A stretch of 64,000 bases of DNA from contig NZ_WIQI01000004.1 of assembly GCF_009602535.1 (NCBI RefSeq), forward strand, positions 1-64,000, read 5' to 3'. The stretch comes from Ornithinicoccus halotolerans. Lineage in GTDB: Bacteria > Actinomycetota > Actinomycetes > Actinomycetales > Dermatophilaceae. A program made the translations under genes and the position numbers. The notes under the pieces were generated by a model. It was not told the DNA's origin. It did not search any database and saw only the letters and a program-made list of their open reading frames with translations. Positions 56,063 to 63,504 of this stretch are shown piece after piece; the stretch's first letter is position 1, and every line of letters begins with the position of its first letter.

Positions 56063-57324
56063 GGCGCCAGCTGCCGGTCGACGGCCCGGCGCAGTCGCGC
56101 GACGCCTTCCGCGATCCGCTCGGGGGTGGAGGTGGCGAAGCACAGCCGCAGCGCGTCCGGGAAGTTGCGTGAGGGGGAGAAGGCGTTGCCCGGGATGTAG
56201 GCCACGCCCTCGGCCAGCGCCACCTCGAACAGCGCCTCGGTGTCGACGGGCTCGTTGAAGGTCACCCAGAGGAAGAAGCCGCCCTCGGGGTCGGTCCACC
56301 GGGCGCGGTCGCCGAACTGGTCCTGCAGTGCCTGCTGCATGGCCTGCTTGCGGCGGCGGTACTCGGGCCGGACGGTCGCCAGGTGGTCCTGGAGGGCACC
56401 GCTGCGCAGGAAGTGGGCGACCAGCCGCTGGGCCGGCAGGTTGGTGCAGGTGTCCATCGCCTGCTTGGCGCTGATCAGCAGCCGCTGCAGACCCGGGTCG
56501 GCCTCGACCCATCCCACCCGCAGCCCGGGCGCGATGATCTTGCTGAAGGTGCGCACCGAGAACACGAACGGGTCGCCGCCGCCCAGCGTCGCCAGGCTCG
56601 GCACGTCCTCGCCCTCGAACCGCAGCAGCCCGTAGGGGTCGTCGTCCAGGACCACCGAGCCCCAGCCGCTGGCCACCTCCAGCAGCTGCTCGCGGCGGGC
56701 CAGGCTGAGCGAGGTGCCCGAGGGGTTCTGGAAGGTCGGGATCGTGTAGATGACGGTCGGCGTCTTGCCGGTGCGCTCCACCATCTCGACCAGGGCCTCC
56801 ACCTGCATGCCGTCCTGGTCCACGGGGACCTCGAGCAGGTCGGCCTGGTAGGAGAGCGCGGTCGCCGAGCCGTTGGTGTAGGTGGGCCCCTCGAGGGCCA
56901 CGACGTCGCCGGGGTCGACGAACAGCTTGCAGGCCAGGTCCAGCCCCTGCATCCCGCCGGAGGTGATGGTGATCCGGCGCGGGTCGGTGGGAGCCTGCCC
57001 GAGATCGTCCAGCACCGCGCACAGCGCCTCGACCAGCGCCGGGTCGCCCTCGGTCGCGGCGTAGTCGTAGGCGTCGGCGCGGCCGGCGGCCAGCTCGGTC
57101 TCCGCGGCGCGGGCCAGCGCCTCCGTCGGCACCGCCTCGGGGGCGGGGGAGCCCATCGCGAACCGCACGATGTCGTGCGTCTGCGAGGCCAGCAGCGAGG
57201 TGCTGGAGTCGATGACCGATCCCACCAGGTCACTGGTCCGGTTCGCCAGCGGCAGATCGGCGGCGGAGAGTGCGGTGGCACGTGGGCCGCGGGAACGAGC
57301 CAGCCGTGCGGTCGGCGGGTTCAT
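56059..57324 (-). CDS. PLP-dependent aminotransferase class I/II (2-aminoadipate type)
   Basis: 421 residues of fold-type I PLP enzymes, close to the 2-aminoadipate/LysN and MocR-catalytic branch: TSGGMQGLDLACKLFVDPGD, YTIPTFQNPSGTSLSLARRE, LDDDPYGLLRFEGE and the PLP lysine in SVRTFSKIIAPGLRVGW. The first 45 residues are extra and polar. No N-terminal helix-turn-helix is present, so it is an enzyme and not a MocR regulator. ATG 57324 has GAGGAG 4 nt upstream, 32 bases after the M24 gene. Confidence 0.92.
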   Translation of the reverse strand: MNPPTARLARSRGPRATALSAADLPLANRTSDLVGSVIDSSTSLLASQTHDIVRFAMGSPAPEAVPTEALARAAETELAAGRADAYDYAATEGDPALVEALCAVLDDLGQAPTDPRRITITSGGMQGLDLACKLFVDPGDVVALEGPTYTNGSATALSYQADLLEVPVDQDGMQVEALVEMVERTGKTPTVIYTIPTFQNPSGTSLSLARREQLLEVASGWGSVVLDDDPYGLLRFEGEDVPSLATLGGGDPFVFSVRTFSKIIAPGLRVGWVEADPGLQRLLISAKQAMDTCTNLPAQRLVAHFLRSGALQDHLATVRPEYRRRKQAMQQALQDQFGDRARWTDPEGGFFLWVTFNEPVDTEALFEVALAEGVAYIPGNAFSPSRNFPDALRLCFATSTPERIAEGVARLRRAVDRQLAP

Positions 57325-57356
57325 GGCGCTCCTCAGTGGTCGGGTCGGGTGGGTGG

Positions 57357-58682
57357 CTACAGCTTGACGGTCAGCTCGGGCGGGAGGTCGGTGAGCCGTT
57401 CCACGCCGTCCTCGTGGACGATGACCGGCTGGGACACCTCGTAGCCCCAGCCGTCCATCCACATGCCGAGGATCACGTGGAAGGCCATGCCCGGCTCCAG
57501 GGCGGTCTCCTCCTCGGAACGCAGGCTGATGGTGTGCTCGCCCCAGTCCGGGGGGAAGCCGATCCCGATCGAGTAGCCGATGCGGGACTCCTTGGCCAGG
57601 CCCTCCCGGGCGATGGTGCGGGTGAAGGCGCGGTGCACCTCCGAGACCGGCACCCCCGCGCGCATGGTCTCCAGGGCCGCCGCCATGCCCTCCCCGGTCG
57701 CGGCGGCGCAGTGCGCCAGCCGCGGTGGCGGCGTGCCGAGGGAGACGGTGCGCGCCAGCGGCGCGTGGTAGCGGTGGTGCACCCCCGCGAGCTCGATGGT
57801 GGTGGCCTCCCCGGCGCGCAGCGGCAGGTCGGACCAGGTTAGGTGCGGGGTCCCCGCGGTCTCGCCGGTGGGCAGCATCGGGACGATCGCGGGGTAGTCG
57901 CCGCCGAGCTTGCGCGCGCCGAGGGTCTGGGCGTACTGGATGTGGGCGACGACGTCGCACTGCCGTCGGCCCGGCTCGACCTGGTCGATGGCGATCTCCA
58001 TCACCCGCTGGGCGATCTCGCCGGCGACGCGCATCTTCTCCTGCTCGGCCGGCGACTTGGTCACCCGCACCCAGTTGACCAGCTCGTGGCTGTCCACGAT
58101 CGGGGCCTGGGTGAGCCGCTGGTGCAGCGACAGGAACGCCCGCGGGGAGAAGAAGTGGGCGTCCAGCTCGGCGCCGATGACGTCGTCGGCGTGGTCTCGG
58201 AACAGGCCCAGCTCGAGCGCGCGCTCGGCGATCCAGTCGTAGGGGTGCACGTCGTGCCGGTGCACCAGGTGCTCCGGGTAGCCGTGGACGTAGGTCGTCG
58301 ACAGGTAGGCGGTGTAGTGGGCGCCCTGGGCGTCCATCGCCCGGGCGAACAGGTGCGGCGAGGCGTCGGCGGGGATGATCAGGCACTGCGGCATGTAGAA
58401 GGACCAGGCGTTGTAGCCGGTCAGGTAGTACAGGTTGGCCGGGTCGGCCACGATCAGGGCGGCCAGTCCTCGCTCCCGCATCGCGGCGTGCACCCGGGCC
58501 AGCCGCTCGTGGTACTCCTCCACCGGGAACGGGCGGGAGCCCAGGCCGGCGTGGGCGACGACACCGGCGTGGTCGACATGGTCGGCGTGGTCGGCCTGGT
58601 CGGCGTCGTCGGCATGGTCGAGGTGGTCGGCGGCCGGCTCCTCGCGGGCGACGCCGTCGCGGGCACGGGTCTCCAGCGTCAT
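57357..58682 (-). CDS. doeA: ectoine hydrolase-like M24-fold protein (DoeA/EutD)
   Basis: Pita-bread-fold protein of 441 residues. The N-terminal half has VADPANLYYLTGYNAWSFY and AMDAQGAHYTAYLS; the C-terminal half has GGDYPAIVPMLPTGETAGTP, HLTWSD and GFPPDWGEHTISLR, phrases I recognise from ectoine hydrolases DoeA/EutD. The first metal-ligand Asp of true M24 peptidases is Glu here (TTIELAG) and the second is missing (HAPLART), as in the DoeA branch, arguing against an ordinary Xaa-Pro peptidase. About 45 extra N-terminal residues include an Asp/His/Ala-rich tract. Starts at ATG 58682, overlapping the preceding stop. Confidence 0.82.
   Translation of the reverse strand: MTLETRARDGVAREEPAADHLDHADDADQADHADHVDHAGVVAHAGLGSRPFPVEEYHERLARVHAAMRERGLAALIVADPANLYYLTGYNAWSFYMPQCLIIPADASPHLFARAMDAQGAHYTAYLSTTYVHGYPEHLVHRHDVHPYDWIAERALELGLFRDHADDVIGAELDAHFFSPRAFLSLHQRLTQAPIVDSHELVNWVRVTKSPAEQEKMRVAGEIAQRVMEIAIDQVEPGRRQCDVVAHIQYAQTLGARKLGGDYPAIVPMLPTGETAGTPHLTWSDLPLRAGEATTIELAGVHHRYHAPLARTVSLGTPPPRLAHCAAATGEGMAAALETMRAGVPVSEVHRAFTRTIAREGLAKESRIGYSIGIGFPPDWGEHTISLRSEEETALEPGMAFHVILGMWMDGWGYEVSQPVIVHEDGVERLTDLPPELTVKL
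58548..58628 (-). repeat. Asp/His/Ala-rich coding tract in doeA N-terminus
   Basis: Residues 19-45 of the DoeA-like protein, with HAD/DHA/DHV units built from degenerate 9-bp repeats of the type GTGGTCGGC (plus strand). Not expected in DoeA; could arise by slippage or bind metal. Confidence 0.7.
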
Positions 58683-59488
58683 CGGGCCTCCTCCTGCAGC
58701 TCGTCGGCGGGACGCGGGGCGGCGAGCTCGGCCAGCGCCTGGCCCCGCCCGACCAGCCCCAGCCCGAGCACGCGCAGCGCCGCCCACAGGGTGACCTGGT
58801 TGGCGGTGAGGACGGGGATCCCCAGCTCCTGCTCCAGCGGGGCGATGACGTCGTACGAGGGCACGTTGGTGCAGGACAGGAACACCGCGTCGCACTCGGG
58901 GGTGACGCTGCGGCGCACCAGGGCCGCTACCTCGTGGTAGTCCAGCGCCCAGATCCGCTCGGTGAGCCCGAGGTAGGAGGTGGTGACCACCTCGATGCCG
59001 TGCTCGCCGAGGAACTGCCGCAGCCGGGCGGTCACCATCGCGTCGTAGGGCGTGGCCACGGCCAGCCGCCGCGACCCGAGCGCCTGCACGGCGTCCACCA
59101 GCGCGCCGCTGGTGGTGACCGCGTGCGGGACCCCGGCCGCCTGCAGCGCCACCCGCAGCGCGAGCTCGCCGGCGGGGCCGTGCACGAACGAGCCCGACGT
59201 GCACGCGTAGGCGACGACGTCGGGTGAGGTCTCGATGACGCTCAGCGCGCAGCCAGTGAGCACGGCCGGGTCCGACACGCTCTCCGCCTGGCTCACCGAC
59301 ACCGGCAGCCGGTGGTGGGGGGTCCTGGTCAGGAGCAAGTTGACGGGCTCGGGCACCCAGCGCCACAGCTCCCGGTCGAGCGCGAAGTCGTAGGGCACCA
59401 CATAGCCCACGCCGAGCGAGCCGATGGGGGTCACCGGCTTGGCGCTGGTGTCGGGCGTCGGCCCGAGCACGGGGAGCTCCTGTCTCAT
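58679..59488 (-). CDS. Asp/Glu racemase-fold protein, EutA-like (copy 2, two Cys)
   Basis: 269 residues, paralogue of the protein at 54.0-54.8 kb. Both cysteines are present: YACTSGSFVHGPAGE and FLSCTNVPSYDVI; TANQVTLWAALRVLG follows. EutA of ectoine-utilisation clusters belongs to this branch, as do maleate isomerases. ATG 59488 has no ribosome site; ATG 59503 is an alternative. First gene of the doeA operon, divergent from the hydroxyacid dehydrogenase across operator 3, with ATGA overlap to doeA. Confidence 0.85.
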   Translation of the reverse strand: MRQELPVLGPTPDTSAKPVTPIGSLGVGYVVPYDFALDRELWRWVPEPVNLLLTRTPHHRLPVSVSQAESVSDPAVLTGCALSVIETSPDVVAYACTSGSFVHGPAGELALRVALQAAGVPHAVTTSGALVDAVQALGSRRLAVATPYDAMVTARLRQFLGEHGIEVVTTSYLGLTERIWALDYHEVAALVRRSVTPECDAVFLSCTNVPSYDVIAPLEQELGIPVLTANQVTLWAALRVLGLGLVGRGQALAELAAPRPADELQEEAR

Positions 59489-59512
59489 TGCCACATGGTG
59501 CATGAGCAATCT

Positions 59513-59526
59513 GATTGTTGACAATC
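59513..59526. promoter_or_regulatory. GntR/FCD operator 3
   Basis: GATTGTTGACAATC, one base from the perfect palindrome. It embeds TTGACA, a -35-like hexamer 19 nt before the -10-like TACGGT of the rightward operon, so bound repressor would block polymerase. Confidence 0.8.
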
Positions 59527-59542
59527 TGACACGCAATTCGGT

Positions 59543-59548
59543 TACGGT
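59543..59548 (+). promoter_or_regulatory. -10-like box before hydroxyacid dehydrogenase operon
   Basis: TACGGT, 6 nt, GTG 59555; leaderless type. Confidence 0.5.
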
Positions 59549-59554
59549 GACGGC

Positions 59555-60550
59555 GTGACGTCATCTGAGCCCGTCATCGCTGTCCTCTGCGCCCGGGACG
59601 GCGAACGCCCTGCTCACGTGCAGGAAATCCTGGGCGATCGGGCCCAGCTGCGGTTCACCGACGAGGCCGGGCTGCCCGAGGCGGTCGACGGCGCCCAGGT
59701 GCTGTTCCTGTGGGACTTCTTCTCCACCGCCGTGCGCGACGCCTGGGAGCACTGCCAGGACCTGGAGTGGATCCACGTGGCCGCGGCCGGGGTGGACACG
59801 CTGGTGTTCCCCGCGCTGGCCGAGTCCGAGGTGGTGGTCACCAACGCCAAGGGCATCTTCGACCGGCCGATCGCCGAGTACGTGCTGGGCGCGGTGCTGG
59901 CGCACGCCAAGCGGGTGCACGAGAGCCACGAGCTGCAGCGCCGCCACGAGTGGCGGCACCGGGAGACCCGGACGGTGCAGGGCGCCCGGGCGATGGTCAT
60001 CGGCACCGGCGGGATCGGCCGCGAGATCGGCCGGCTGCTGGCGGGCGCCGGCCTGGAGGTCAGCGGGGCGGGGCGCACGGCGCGGGAGGGCGACCCGGAC
60101 CTGGGCACGATCGTGCCGAGCAGCGAGCTGGCCGACCACCTCGGCGAGGTGGACTACCTGGTCAACGCCGCACCGCTCACCCCCGCGACCACCGGACTCA
60201 TCGACGCCGGCGTGCTGGCGGCGCTGCCGGAGCGGGCGCACCTGGTCAACATCGGCCGCGGCGAGTCCGTCGTCGAGGAGGACCTGGTCGCCGCCCTGCG
60301 TGCCGGCCAGATCGACGGTGCCACCCTCGACGTGTTCGCCGTCGAGCCGCTCCCGCCGGACTCGCCGCTGTGGACGCTGCCCGGCGTCGTGGTGACCCCG
60401 CACATGTCCGGTGACGCCGAGGGCTGGCGGGACCGGCTGGCGCAGCAGTTCGTCGCCAACGCCGAGCGCTGGCTGGCCGGTGAGGAGCTGGTCAACATCG
60501 TCGACACCCGGCTGGGCTACGTGCCGAGCAGTCAGGGGAGCGCCTCGTGA
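59555..60550 (+). CDS. D-isomer-specific 2-hydroxyacid dehydrogenase
   Basis: 331 residues. The Rossmann motif is VIGTGGIGREIGRLLAGAG (about residues 149-167); NAAPLTPATTGLID, NIGRGESVVEEDLVAAL and VVTPHMSG carry the catalytic Arg/Glu/His region of the family, although the usual Arg is in a less standard setting. Reduces or oxidises a 2-keto/2-hydroxy acid with NAD(P). First gene of a tight operon with amidase and DUF3830; the operon is under operator 3. Its specific acid, perhaps from hydroxyectoine, is not readable. Confidence 0.9.
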   Translation: MTSSEPVIAVLCARDGERPAHVQEILGDRAQLRFTDEAGLPEAVDGAQVLFLWDFFSTAVRDAWEHCQDLEWIHVAAAGVDTLVFPALAESEVVVTNAKGIFDRPIAEYVLGAVLAHAKRVHESHELQRRHEWRHRETRTVQGARAMVIGTGGIGREIGRLLAGAGLEVSGAGRTAREGDPDLGTIVPSSELADHLGEVDYLVNAAPLTPATTGLIDAGVLAALPERAHLVNIGRGESVVEEDLVAALRAGQIDGATLDVFAVEPLPPDSPLWTLPGVVVTPHMSGDAEGWRDRLAQQFVANAERWLAGEELVNIVDTRLGYVPSSQGSAS

Positions 60551-62016
60551 GCGCCCCGGCAGACCGGGTGCGCGTGGACCTGGCCTGGTGGACCGCCCAG
60601 GAGCTGGTCGAGGGGTACGCCGCGGGGACCGTGACGCCGCTGGAGGCGACCGAGGCCGCGCTGTCGCGGGTCGCGGAGGCCGATCCGGCGCTCAACGCGT
60701 TCGTGCTGGTGGCGGCCGAGGAGGCGCGGGAGGCGGCTGCCGCCGCGACCGAGCGGTGGGCGCGCGGCGAGCCGCTGAGCCCGGTCGACGGCGTCCCCAC
60801 CTCGGTCAAGGACATCTTCCTCACCCGCGGCTGGCCCACGCTGCGGGGCAGCCTGCTGGTCGACGCGGAGGGGTCGTGGACCGACGACGCCCCCGCCGTC
60901 GCCCGGCTGCGGGAGGCGGGCGCGGTGCTGCTGGGCAAGACCACCACGCCGGAGTTCGCGTGGAAGGGCGTGACCGACTCCCGGCGGCACGGCGCGACCG
61001 GCAACCCCTGGGACCCGGCGCTGACCGCCGGCGGCTCCAGCGGCGGGTCCGCCGCCGCGGTGGGGGCGGGCATGGGCCCGTGGTCGATCGGCACCGACGG
61101 CGGGGGCTCGGTGCGGATCCCGGCCTCCTTCACCGGAACGGTGGCGCTCAAGGCCACCTACGGCCGGGTGCCGCACTGGCCCGCGAGCCCCTACGGCACG
61201 CTGGCGCACGCCGGGCCGATGACCCGCACCGTCGGTGACACCGCGCTGCTGCTCGACGTGCTCAGCGGGTTCGACCCGCGGGACTGGTCGGCGCTCTCGC
61301 CGCCGTCGGGCTCGAGTCTGGCGGGCCTGGAGGACGGGGTCGCCGGGCTGCGCGTCGGCTACGCGCCGACGCTGGGCAGCCTCGGGCACAACGACCCCGA
61401 CGTGGAGCAGGCGGTCAGCCGGGCGGTGGGGGTGCTGGCCGACGCCGGGGCCGAGGTGGTGGAGGTCGACCCCGACCTGGGGGACCCGGAGCAGATGCGG
61501 GCGGCCTTCGAGCTGCTGTGGTTCACCGGGGCAGGGAAGGTGCTGGCGCCCTACGGGCCGGACGCGCTCGAGGTCACCGACCCCGCGCTGGCCGAGCAGG
61601 TCCGGGCCCACGGCGGTGACTCCGCCCGCGACTACCTGGACGCCACGGCGGTGCGGATGGAGATGGGCCGGCGGATGGGCCTGTTCCACGCCCCGCAGGA
61701 GGCGGGCGGGCGCGGCTTCGACGTGCTGGTGAGCCCGACGATGCCGGTCGCCGCGTTCCCGGTGGCGCAGCAGGCCCCGGACGGCTGGCCGGTGCCGCTG
61801 TGGACGACCTGGTGCTGCTACACCTGGCCGTTCAATATGACCCAGCAGCCGGCGCTGTCGGTGCCGTGCGGCACCACCGCTGACGGCCGCCCGGTCGGAC
61901 TGCAGGTGGTGGGGCCGCGGCACGCCGACGACCTCGTGCTGCGGGTGGGACGGGCTCACGAGCGGGCCACCGACTGGCACACCCGGCGGCCCCCGGTCAT
62001 GGAAGGAGCACGCTGA
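60547..62016 (+). CDS. amidase signature family enzyme
   Basis: 489 residues with the Ser-cisSer-Lys triad: Lys88 in PTSVKDIF, the AGGSSGGSAAA loop (cis-Ser about 165-166) and nucleophile Ser189 in GTDGGGSVRIPAS. Hydrolyses an amide to acid and ammonia or amine. GTG 60547 overlaps the stop of the dehydrogenase and its own stop overlaps the DUF3830 start (TGATG), so the three proteins are made together. GatA is excluded because no GatB/GatC partner is present and the operon is catabolic in layout. Confidence 0.92.
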   Translation: MSAPADRVRVDLAWWTAQELVEGYAAGTVTPLEATEAALSRVAEADPALNAFVLVAAEEAREAAAAATERWARGEPLSPVDGVPTSVKDIFLTRGWPTLRGSLLVDAEGSWTDDAPAVARLREAGAVLLGKTTTPEFAWKGVTDSRRHGATGNPWDPALTAGGSSGGSAAAVGAGMGPWSIGTDGGGSVRIPASFTGTVALKATYGRVPHWPASPYGTLAHAGPMTRTVGDTALLLDVLSGFDPRDWSALSPPSGSSLAGLEDGVAGLRVGYAPTLGSLGHNDPDVEQAVSRAVGVLADAGAEVVEVDPDLGDPEQMRAAFELLWFTGAGKVLAPYGPDALEVTDPALAEQVRAHGGDSARDYLDATAVRMEMGRRMGLFHAPQEAGGRGFDVLVSPTMPVAAFPVAQQAPDGWPVPLWTTWCCYTWPFNMTQQPALSVPCGTTADGRPVGLQVVGPRHADDLVLRVGRAHERATDWHTRRPPVMEGAR

Positions 62017-62519
62017 TGGCCCGGCAGATCCGGATCACCCTCGAGCGGCGCGGCGTCTCCTGCGTCGCCGAGCTGCTGGAGGAGGCGGCCCCGCGCACCT
62101 GCGCGGCGGTCTGGGAGGCGCTGCCGCTGGCGGCGCAGGTCTATCACGGCAAGTACGCCCGGAACGAGATCTACGCCCTGTTCGAGCAGTTCGCCGAGCA
62201 TGACCCGGGCACCGAGAACACCACCATCACCCCCTTCACCGGTGACGTGTGCTGGTTCACCTTCAGCGGCGACGACCTGGGCAACCCCGCCTACGGCTAC
62301 GAGCGGGAGGGCGAGCACCGCGCCGCCCCCGCGCTGGTCGACCTGGCGCTGTTCTACGGGCGCAACAACCTGCTCATCAACGGTGACCAGGGCTGGGTCC
62401 CCGGCAACGTCTTCGCCACCGTCGTCGAGGGGATGCCCGAGATGGCCGCGGCCTGCCAGGACCTGTGGATGGGCGGCGCCCGGGGGGAGTCGCTGCGCTT
62501 CGAGCGGGTCTCGGGGTAG
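62016..62519 (+). CDS. DUF3830 family protein
   Basis: 167 residues of DUF3830, whose fold is thought to be cyclophilin-like: IRITLERRGVSCVAELLEEAAPRTCAAVWEAL, then VYHGKYARNEIYALF and LFYGRNNLLINGDQGWVPGN. Such proteins often accompany amidases and hydrolases in small-molecule degradation clusters, possibly as an enzyme for a cyclic substrate. ATG 62016 has AAGGAG 7 nt upstream and overlaps the amidase stop. Function not established. Confidence 0.85.
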   Translation: MARQIRITLERRGVSCVAELLEEAAPRTCAAVWEALPLAAQVYHGKYARNEIYALFEQFAEHDPGTENTTITPFTGDVCWFTFSGDDLGNPAYGYEREGEHRAAPALVDLALFYGRNNLLINGDQGWVPGNVFATVVEGMPEMAAACQDLWMGGARGESLRFERVSG

Positions 62520-62561
62520 CGGCGTGGGCCGGTCGCGGCGTTCCGCACCGGGCCCGCGTGG

Positions 62562-62567
62562 CAGGCT
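62562..62567 (+). promoter_or_regulatory. -10-like box before RDD gene
   Basis: CAGGCT, 6 nt, ATG 62574; no ribosome site. Confidence 0.35.
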
Positions 62568-62573
62568 GGGGCC

Positions 62574-63482
62574 ATGACGCAACCAGCAGGGTGGTACGAC
62601 GACCCGCAGGACCCGGCCGCGCTGCGCTACTGGGACGGGGTGGAGTGGACCAGGCACACCTCTCCCAAGCAGCGGCCGGGCCTGGAGCAGGCCGGCGGGG
62701 GACAGCAGCAGGAGGGCCAGCATGCCCAGGGCGGCTGGGCGCAGCCGGGCCAGCAGGGGCAGGGGCAGCAGGGCTATCCGGGTTACGGGCAGCCGGGTCA
62801 GTACGGCCAGCAGGGCCAGTACGGCCAGCAGGGGCAGCAGGGCTACCCCACGTACCCCGGTCAGGGTCAGGGAGCGCAGGGCGGCTGGGGCGCGATGCCC
62901 GCCGGCTACGGGCCGGGTTACGGCTACAACGTGCCGGCCACCCCGGACGGTCAGCGGCTGGCCGGCTGGTGGGCCCGCGCCGGTGCCCGGATCATCGACA
63001 GCATCATCGTGGGGGTGCTCGTCGCGGCGATCGGGCTGACGGTCATCGCCCCCGGCCTGGTCGAGGCCTACTCCACCTGGATGGAGGACATCCTCGCCAC
63101 CTTCGAGACCATGGAGCCGGGGGACGCGCCGCCGGAGATGCCGGCCGAGATCACCTCCGGCATGGCCCGGCTGTCGATCTTCAGCGCGGTGCTGGCGGTC
63201 GCGTACGAGGCGCTGCTGCTCCGGTTCTTCAACGCGACGCTGGGCAAGCTGGCGCTCGGGCTGCGGGTCCGGCTGCGGGAGCAGCCCGGTCAGCTGCCCT
63301 GGGTGACCGCGATCGTGCGCACGCTGGTGGCCAACGTGAACTCGGTGCTCGGCTGGATCCCCTTCATCGGGGTGCTGACGCTGCCGTTCACGCTGCTGAA
63401 CTACCTGTGGCCGCTGTGGGACGACAACAAGCAGGCGCTGCACGACAAGGCCGCCCGGACCAACGTCGTCAAGACCCGCTGA
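62574..63482 (+). CDS. DUF2510-RDD family membrane protein
   Basis: 302 residues. The N-terminus is a DUF2510 motif (GWYDDPQDPAALRYWDGVEW), followed by a Gln/Gly/Tyr-rich disordered stretch (about residues 40-120) and an RDD domain with three or four membrane helices (ARAGARIIDSIIVGVLVAAI; GKLALGLRVRL; HDKAARTNVV at the end). RDD proteins may transport ions or sense the envelope. Leaderless ATG. Not obviously linked to the regulon upstream. Confidence 0.88.
   Translation: MTQPAGWYDDPQDPAALRYWDGVEWTRHTSPKQRPGLEQAGGGQQQEGQHAQGGWAQPGQQGQGQQGYPGYGQPGQYGQQGQYGQQGQQGYPTYPGQGQGAQGGWGAMPAGYGPGYGYNVPATPDGQRLAGWWARAGARIIDSIIVGVLVAAIGLTVIAPGLVEAYSTWMEDILATFETMEPGDAPPEMPAEITSGMARLSIFSAVLAVAYEALLLRFFNATLGKLALGLRVRLREQPGQLPWVTAIVRTLVANVNSVLGWIPFIGVLTLPFTLLNYLWPLWDDNKQALHDKAARTNVVKTR
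62799..62834 (+). repeat. 18-bp tandem duplication in RDD gene
   Basis: Two copies of CAGTACGGCCAGCAGGGS in tandem, encoding QYGQQG twice inside the Gln/Gly/Tyr-rich tract. Looks like recent slippage. Confidence 0.75.
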
Positions 63483-63504
63483 GAACGACGACGCGCAGCC
63501 GGCG

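Noticed and set aside
56059-57324. MocR/EnuR-type ectoine regulator
   Set aside because: The protein has the aminotransferase domain but no N-terminal GntR winged helix, so it is an enzyme.
56059-58386. A 775-codon minus-strand frame suggesting a fusion
   Set aside because: The upstream part is out of frame with the real DoeA-like gene; the aminotransferase starts at ATG 57324 with its own ribosome site.
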